From positions 1-28,578 of IMG/VR virus record IMGVR_UViG_3300032397_000060: a DNA stretch of 28,578 bases; one strand, written 5' to 3'. The translations under genes were made by a program, and so were the position numbers. This DNA is from a virus. Below are positions 24,216 to 28,578 of the stretch, piece after piece. The notes under the pieces were generated by a model, which had not been told where the DNA came from, searched no databases, and worked only from the letters and a program-made list of their open reading frames with translations. Positions within the stretch are counted from its first letter, which is position 1. Each line of letters begins with the position of its first letter.

Positions 24216-24365
24216 GTGTATAGAATTATAGTATGGAATGAAACTCAACACAAGTGTGCTATCATTTATCATTCAGCTTTAAGAAAAGGAATACTTACAC
24301 CACCAAAATTATGCTCAAAGTGTGGAATGCCTAATAAACCTAACAAACTTAAATATAGTTCTTGA
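24216..24365 (+). pseudogene. Truncated HNH-nuclease-like remnant on the opposite strand
   Basis: The 290-base space between scaffold and MuF gene (24097-24386) has no minus-strand gene. On the plus strand a 49-residue frame from GTG 24216 reads HKCAIIYHSALRKGILTPPK then LCSKCGMPNK before TGA 24363-24365. This looks like the start of small phage HNH proteins ('...A...V..G.L..P..C..CG...' normally followed by HHxDY...PL.V.WLC..CH). The catalytic His pair and second zinc half are missing and were not found in another frame just downstream. An inverted repeat (accagaa 24182-24188 / ttctggt 24201-24207) precedes it. It is probably a decayed homing-endonuclease insertion. Confidence 0.45.
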
Positions 24366-24386
24366 AAGAAAGCCTGTTAAAAGAAT

Positions 24387-25292
24387 TTAAACCTGTCTGA
24401 AAACAGGTGAAATTCCACATAAACAATTTATGTGCACGGGCACATCTGGTCCTTCCCCTAATGCAAATACTTGACCTATATAATTATCACATTCGTCACT
24501 TGTACTATGTGCTGAACTTAAAGTTAATTCCCATCCTATAACATCAGGGTCTGATTCAAGTCTTTCAAATGTGCCTGTTGCCCATGCTTTGGTTGCTTCA
24601 TTACGTGCTATGCGCTCACTATTGTACCGAGCTTTGCTGTTGATTGCACGTTCTATACCTTTTTCAAGTCCCTCTTGACTTAACTTTTCTACTTGATTGA
24701 CTACATTTGCATATGCTTTCTTTAATCTACTTGAAGCAACAGTACCAGTTTCACCTTTAAGCGATTCTATCTGTAGTTTTGCTTTATAAAGTGATTTTCT
24801 AAAAGGTTGTATTGCTCCTGAATCACCATTCATTACACGTTTTGCACTTGATTCTAATTTTCTGATGTACTGTGGTAAATCACCTTTTGTCAAATCTAGT
24901 CTAACAAGTTCTTTGGTTATCTTTGATATTGCATTGTTTTCATTAAGTTGGCGCCTTATTGTGTCCTTGATAACTGGTAGCAACTTTACCTTATTGATCC
25001 TGCTTGATAATGTAAGTTTAGAGCCAGGCCAAGTTGACCCTAGTAATGATTGCTTTATGGCGGAGACAGGTGTTTTGACTTCACCTTGGATACCTTTAAG
25101 ATAGCCTGCCGTGACCGTTTCTAACACAAACGCTTTAAACTTAGATTGGATGTTTAGTTCTTTAAATGTGGCATCAACAGCTTTTATGTAATTCTGTCCT
25201 GCATCAAGTTTAACTTTAAGATGGGACATGAACTGTTTTGAGATCAAGTCCCACTGTTTACTGAATTCTGTAATCTTGGGTGGTCTTGGCAT
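24387..25292 (-). CDS. MuF-like minor head protein
   Basis: This is a 301-residue protein. The C-terminal ~75 residues carry the MuF signature: ERIARNEATKAWATGTFERL, then GWELTLSSAHSTSDECDNYIGQVF and HINCLCGISPVF with the closing CxC. MuF proteins lie between portal and scaffold, are few per virion, and act in head assembly or early ejection. The N-terminal two thirds is helical. AGGGATTA precedes ATG 25292; the AGGGA overlaps the TAG of the small gene upstream, so the genes are tightly packed. No toxin domain is fused. Confidence 0.85.
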   Translation of the reverse strand: MPRPPKITEFSKQWDLISKQFMSHLKVKLDAGQNYIKAVDATFKELNIQSKFKAFVLETVTAGYLKGIQGEVKTPVSAIKQSLLGSTWPGSKLTLSSRINKVKLLPVIKDTIRRQLNENNAISKITKELVRLDLTKGDLPQYIRKLESSAKRVMNGDSGAIQPFRKSLYKAKLQIESLKGETGTVASSRLKKAYANVVNQVEKLSQEGLEKGIERAINSKARYNSERIARNEATKAWATGTFERLESDPDVIGWELTLSSAHSTSDECDNYIGQVFALGEGPDVPVHINCLCGISPVFRQV

Positions 25293-25298
25293 TAATCC

Positions 25299-25478
25299 CT
25301 AACTTTTTGTAAAATCTAATTGTTCAATAGTACGTGTATCTGCCTTGTTTACTTCTTGTATTAAAATTCTAAAATGTCTAAACCCATAGTCTGATTTGAA
25401 TTTTTTTACAATTTCTTTAAATTCATTTTCTAAGTATTTACTTATTTTATTAATTTTGACGTCTTTTATGTCATTCAT
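25299..25478 (-). CDS. Small protein between portal and MuF gene (59 residues)
   Basis: The open frame extends upstream to ATG 25583, but the real start is most likely ATG 25478 (MNDIKDVKINKISKYL). AAAAGGAGACAAGA lies just before it, and the upstream part of the frame is occupied by another small gene in a different frame. The product is a basic, helical 59-residue protein (ISKYLENEFKEIVKKFKSDY), then FRHFRILIQEVNKAD. No family is recognised. Its stop codon forms part of the MuF ribosome binding site. Confidence 0.7.
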   Translation of the reverse strand: MNDIKDVKINKISKYLENEFKEIVKKFKSDYGFRHFRILIQEVNKADTRTIEQLDFTKS

Positions 25479-25491
25479 TCTTGTCTCCTTT

Positions 25492-25617
25492 TCACTTTTT
25501 ATGCCATCCATGTTTAACCGCCTGTGCCACTCTTTCAAAATTGTTTCGTGCTCTTTCTGAACGAAACTTTCTGATTTCTCCATTGGTCATTTTCAAGCGT
25601 TTCTTTCCTATCTTCAT
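25492..25617 (-). CDS. Very small basic protein coupled to the portal gene (41 residues)
   Basis: ATG 25617 overlaps the portal stop as ATGA, with AGGAG 8 bases upstream inside the end of the portal gene. The 41 residues (MKIGKKRLKMTNGEIRKFRS, then ERARNNFERVAQAVKHGWHKK) are strongly basic. The ending FRSERARNNFERVAQAVKHGW resembles a short conserved protein found near portals in other phages. It is out of frame with the long form of the next ORF. Function unknown; a nucleic-acid or portal-binding peptide would fit the charge. Confidence 0.75.
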   Translation of the reverse strand: MKIGKKRLKMTNGEIRKFRSERARNNFERVAQAVKHGWHKK

Positions 25618-27074
25618 TGTGCCACTCCTGTTATGCCACCTATTTCTGTCACAGTTTCATCTGTTTCTGTTGCACCAGACAACTGTTCGTCTTCTGTTGC
25701 AAGTTTAATTTCGTCTATAACTTCTTTCATAGTTTCTTCATCTTCATCTGAGAACAACAGTTTCACAACTTTCTGTTTCAGCAAACCTTTAGAAAGTGGC
25801 GGCAAATCCATGAGCATTGCTTTATCCAGATTAGCTAATTGATTTGTGACATCTTGAGGTTGGAAGTCATCTTTGTATTCTACTTCAAGTTCTAATGGCT
25901 GTTTTGTATAAAGACAGAACATAGAACCTGATGCTTCTTCAAAATCCTCAGCCAGACTTGATGTCTTTTCAAGTACTGCTTCTTCTGCAAAGAAATACCA
26001 CTGTAAAGCAATACCAGAAGTTCCCTGTTGAACACCTGATACACCGTTCTGTTGTGCAATTCTAAACAAGTCCTCACGTAGTTTCTCACCTGAATCTGAA
26101 AGACCTTTAAGAATTGCAGCATCTGGACTTGCAAACCCAGGTGGGATTGTCGAACCTATAGGCAGATACAGAACATTCTTATTACCAAGAGTAATATTGC
26201 CTGTCTGGTCTGACTGTAAATAAAAGACAGAAAAGCCTTGTGCTCTTTCTTGATCCCTTATTTCACTGTCTTTGTTGAAAATAGTGAAGTTAATTTTTGC
26301 AAGATCGTAAAGTGGTGGGTCTACTAAGATTTGTTCATTAGATTTACGTTTTGCACAATAGACAGAAATTACTGGTACTGTTCCAAGATTGTGTACTTTT
26401 GGTTGTTCTACAGCATCACCATTATCATTGACTAAAGTCGAGTCAACCTTTGTCCATTTGCGATATAGTTGATTACCTTTGTCGTCTTTCTTGTCTGTGA
26501 ATGTAATTGATTCTAACTTGCCGAACTTGTCGACAATAAAACCATTCTCAGATTTTATTTGTTGACTTGTCTTGATGTACATATAAGGGTAGATTCTATT
26601 GTCTTTTGCTTCTTTTTCTGTTGCTGGTTGTACTTCAAAGTTATCCATGACAACAAAACACACACCGTGTAATCTAGCATATTCCAAGACTTCCTGTGTA
26701 AAAGGTTGCATTGGCATGCCAGTATTTGTGACGTCTTCTATAAACTCATTCAACAGTGAGTCTTCAACTATAGTACCATTTGTGTCCTGAATAACACGTA
26801 GTGCTTCTTCATTGAATACTGGTTCAATCATTGCTTTCAAAATAGGTTTCATGAAGTTTCTGTAATAACATTGTTTGCGTCTTGAATCATAGTTCATCTC
26901 CCTGTCATGTGCAACAAGATATGAACCGTCACGATAACCACCAGTACCATTTAATGAGTTGTCCATAAAGTCATAGACATTTTCATTTGATATTAGTTTC
27001 TGGTTTAATGTTTGAGCAACATTTGGGTCAACATATACTTCTGTCAATAATTTGTCTGCAGCATCCATTGTCAT
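25614..27074 (-). CDS. Portal protein
   Basis: This 486-residue protein directly follows the large terminase, as portals do. Features include an N-terminal wing region (MNYDSRRKQCYYRNFMKPIL), a mid-region VPVISVYCAKRKSN..LVDPPLYDLAKINFTIFNKDSEIRDQERAQGF typical of portals of the DUF4055-like group, and helical stem and crown segments with acidic Glu/Asp runs near the end (KLLFSDEDEETMKEVIDEIK). It forms the dodecameric ring through which DNA enters. The ribosome binding site AAAGGAGAACAAC lies before ATG 27074. Confidence 0.85.
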   Translation of the reverse strand: MTMDAADKLLTEVYVDPNVAQTLNQKLISNENVYDFMDNSLNGTGGYRDGSYLVAHDREMNYDSRRKQCYYRNFMKPILKAMIEPVFNEEALRVIQDTNGTIVEDSLLNEFIEDVTNTGMPMQPFTQEVLEYARLHGVCFVVMDNFEVQPATEKEAKDNRIYPYMYIKTSQQIKSENGFIVDKFGKLESITFTDKKDDKGNQLYRKWTKVDSTLVNDNGDAVEQPKVHNLGTVPVISVYCAKRKSNEQILVDPPLYDLAKINFTIFNKDSEIRDQERAQGFSVFYLQSDQTGNITLGNKNVLYLPIGSTIPPGFASPDAAILKGLSDSGEKLREDLFRIAQQNGVSGVQQGTSGIALQWYFFAEEAVLEKTSSLAEDFEEASGSMFCLYTKQPLELEVEYKDDFQPQDVTNQLANLDKAMLMDLPPLSKGLLKQKVVKLLFSDEDEETMKEVIDEIKLATEDEQLSGATETDETVTEIGGITGVAQ

Positions 27075-27086
27075 GTTGTTCTCCTT

Positions 27087-28289
27087 TTATGAAAAGAATT
27101 TGTTTCTGTCTGCTATTACAACTTTAACTAATAGTTTTCCGAGTATGGCATAACGCCTGCTGTCCATGCAATGATCGAAGCCTTCTTGAGGCTTGTTTGT
27201 GATCTTACCACTTGAGTCCTGAATGTACTTATAGTTTCTTTGTTCTTTGATTGCATTTAGACTTCTTTTTGTCCAGACTAATTTGTATTGATTTACTCGT
27301 TGAATACCATTTTCTACTGAGTCTGGTCCTTTTGGTGCACCTTTGATATTATAACCATATAGTTTGATTTCTTGTATAGATTTTGGTTCTGCTGCATCTG
27401 CAAATATCTCATCAAAGTTTTTCTTTACACCAAAACTTGGGAGTCTGTTTGCTATTTCATTATTTGTGAGTCCTGTTTCATAGATTAATTCATCTGAATA
27501 GATTGTGTCTCGTGTTATCAAGCATTTTACTAATGCTGTCGGATCTGAACTATAACCAAAGTCAAGACCGTATACCAGAATGCCGGGTTCATTAGGGAAT
27601 TCATCTACTTGTCCATCCAGTGCATGTATGAGTCCTTCTATGTTCCCGACTAAACCGAGTCCATAGATTCTAAACCAGTTTACATCATGTCTTCTTGATT
27701 CTATTTTGTCGAAGATGTTCTGTAATGATTGTGCATCTTCTGGTTCTAATTGTGATAGTAAAACTTTGCTGTCTTGATATGTACTGTGTATGTACTCAAC
27801 ATCTTTTTCTGTTCTGATTAAGTCATGTGCCCAGAATTCTTGTACAGGGTTAAAGTCAAGAAATGTGCATTTAGATGTTCTAATGAATAATTCAAGAAAT
27901 GAGTCCTTGGTGATGTTATTGCACTCATTGATATACAGGATATGTCTTCTACCACCTCTTAATCGAGCAGAAGCATCAGCACTAAAGAATTCAATGATTG
28001 TCCCGTTACCAAAATCATAAGTAAAGTTTGATGCGTTCCAGCAGTCATCATCAAAGTCTTCACCCATGATTTTCTTGTAATCACGAATACAACCGCGCTT
28101 CAAGTGTGGTATAGACTCAGAAACTATAGAAATAAGCAAGTCTGGTGTATGCATTGCAATGATGATAAGCAATTGCAAGATAGACCAAGTTTTAGAACTT
28201 GTTGTCCCGCCTTCATTGATTATTAACCGCTTGTAATCATTGAAAGCTTTGAGATTCTTTGAGAATACGCCTGTAGTATGCATTTGCAT
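27087..28289 (-). CDS. terL: Terminase large subunit
   Basis: This 400-residue packaging ATPase and nuclease has a Walker A-type loop GGTTSSKT (27-34), less usual than GGxGSGKS but found in PBSX-type terminases. Walker B with catalytic Glu is ILYINE (117-122), followed by CNN where related enzymes have ANE. The nuclease half begins VYGLDFGYSSDPTA (239-251, catalytic Asp243), continues EIFADAAEPKSI (294-305, Asp298) and ends FDHCMDSRRYAI (371-382, Asp372/Asp376). All expected catalytic acids are present. The ribosome binding site is weak (GAGTGAA), so translation may be coupled to the small subunit 38 bases upstream. Confidence 0.9.
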   Translation of the reverse strand: MQMHTTGVFSKNLKAFNDYKRLIINEGGTTSSKTWSILQLLIIIAMHTPDLLISIVSESIPHLKRGCIRDYKKIMGEDFDDDCWNASNFTYDFGNGTIIEFFSADASARLRGGRRHILYINECNNITKDSFLELFIRTSKCTFLDFNPVQEFWAHDLIRTEKDVEYIHSTYQDSKVLLSQLEPEDAQSLQNIFDKIESRRHDVNWFRIYGLGLVGNIEGLIHALDGQVDEFPNEPGILVYGLDFGYSSDPTALVKCLITRDTIYSDELIYETGLTNNEIANRLPSFGVKKNFDEIFADAAEPKSIQEIKLYGYNIKGAPKGPDSVENGIQRVNQYKLVWTKRSLNAIKEQRNYKYIQDSSGKITNKPQEGFDHCMDSRRYAILGKLLVKVVIADRNKFFS

Positions 28290-28327
28290 AATGTACTATT
28301 CACTCGAGTTTAAGAATGTCAAAGAGC

Positions 28328-28578
28328 TTAACCTGTGATCTTTTTTAGTTCATTGCTTGTTGCTTTATCAACTACGAATACATTTGTTTGGGTATTTTCT
28401 ACTTTTCCTGAATGTTTTACACTCATTTTGTCTATAAATGCTGCTTTTGTTCTACCAAGTAATTCTAAACCTTTTAGTTTCCCCCAAGTTTTAGTTGTAG
28501 TTTTTTCTACTTCTTCTTGTATTTTTTCTATTATTTTCTGCTTAGACCATAACTTCTCGTCTGCTAATTTAGACATTA
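28328..28578 (-). CDS. Terminase small subunit, C-terminal part (cut by window edge)
   Basis: The frame is open from the window edge to TAA 28328-28330 and gives at least 82 residues. The segment TWGKLKGLELLGRTKAAFIDK with the following hydrophilic tail matches the 'K..ALELLGK...MF.DK' end of terminase small subunits, which normally have another 60-90 residues with a DNA-binding domain before this point. The ATG at 28576 is two bases from the edge, so it is probably internal rather than the start. Position directly upstream of the large subunit supports the call. Confidence 0.75.
   Translation of the reverse strand, partial: MSKLADEKLWSKQKIIEKIQEEVEKTTTKTWGKLKGLELLGRTKAAFIDKMSVKHSGKVENTQTNVFVVDKATSNELKKITG

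Noticed and set aside
28574-28576. ATG 28576 as the true start of the terminase small subunit
   Set aside because: It is two bases from the window edge, no ribosome binding site can be seen, and the visible part matches only the C-terminal half of the family.

Overview
The window is the virion-structure half of a tailed, siphovirus-like bacteriophage (dsDNA, AT-rich, strong AGGAGG-type ribosome binding sites), with a short piece of an oppositely oriented accessory operon at the left edge. The host cannot be named from the sequence. The strong Shine-Dalgarno sites argue against Bacteroidetes, and nothing else discriminates. No integrase, repressor, tRNA, CRISPR array or insertion sequence was seen.

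Right to left on the minus strand the order is the classic packaging-head-neck-tail-fibre order: terminase small subunit (cut by the window edge), terminase large subunit, portal, two very small genes, a MuF-like minor head protein, scaffold, a P22-type major capsid protein, a collagen-like head-fibre candidate, four to six small neck genes, tail terminator, major tail protein, a pair of tail assembly chaperone frames joined by a canonical -1 slippery heptamer, tape measure, distal tail protein, a large tail-tip protein, and then a fibre module. The fibre module has two small adaptor-like proteins, a 746-residue and a 1020-residue collagen-like fibre, a 193-residue unknown and a 720-residue beta-helical spike with autotransporter-type repeats. 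The operon ends in a two-helix holin-like membrane protein.

The left 2.1 kb on the plus strand holds the end of one gene, three small uncharacterised genes, a SAM-methyltransferase-like gene and a GT-A glycosyltransferase. The glycosyltransferase runs tail-to-tail into, and overlaps, the holin-like gene.

The most distinctive feature is the set of three collagen-like proteins whose Gly-X-Y repeats are almost free of proline and carry threonine or glutamine in the Y position. They sit in one phage with a glycosyltransferase and a methyltransferase beside the fibre cluster. By helix geometry the largest would make a fibre of roughly 250 nm, longer than the tail predicted from the tape measure (about 110 nm). 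Other points of interest are a duplicated adaptor domain, several genes too short for ordinary ORF calling (one coupled to the portal by an ATGA overlap), corrected start sites, a truncated HNH-like remnant on the opposite strand between scaffold and MuF gene, and stem-loops after the capsid, head-fibre and major tail genes.
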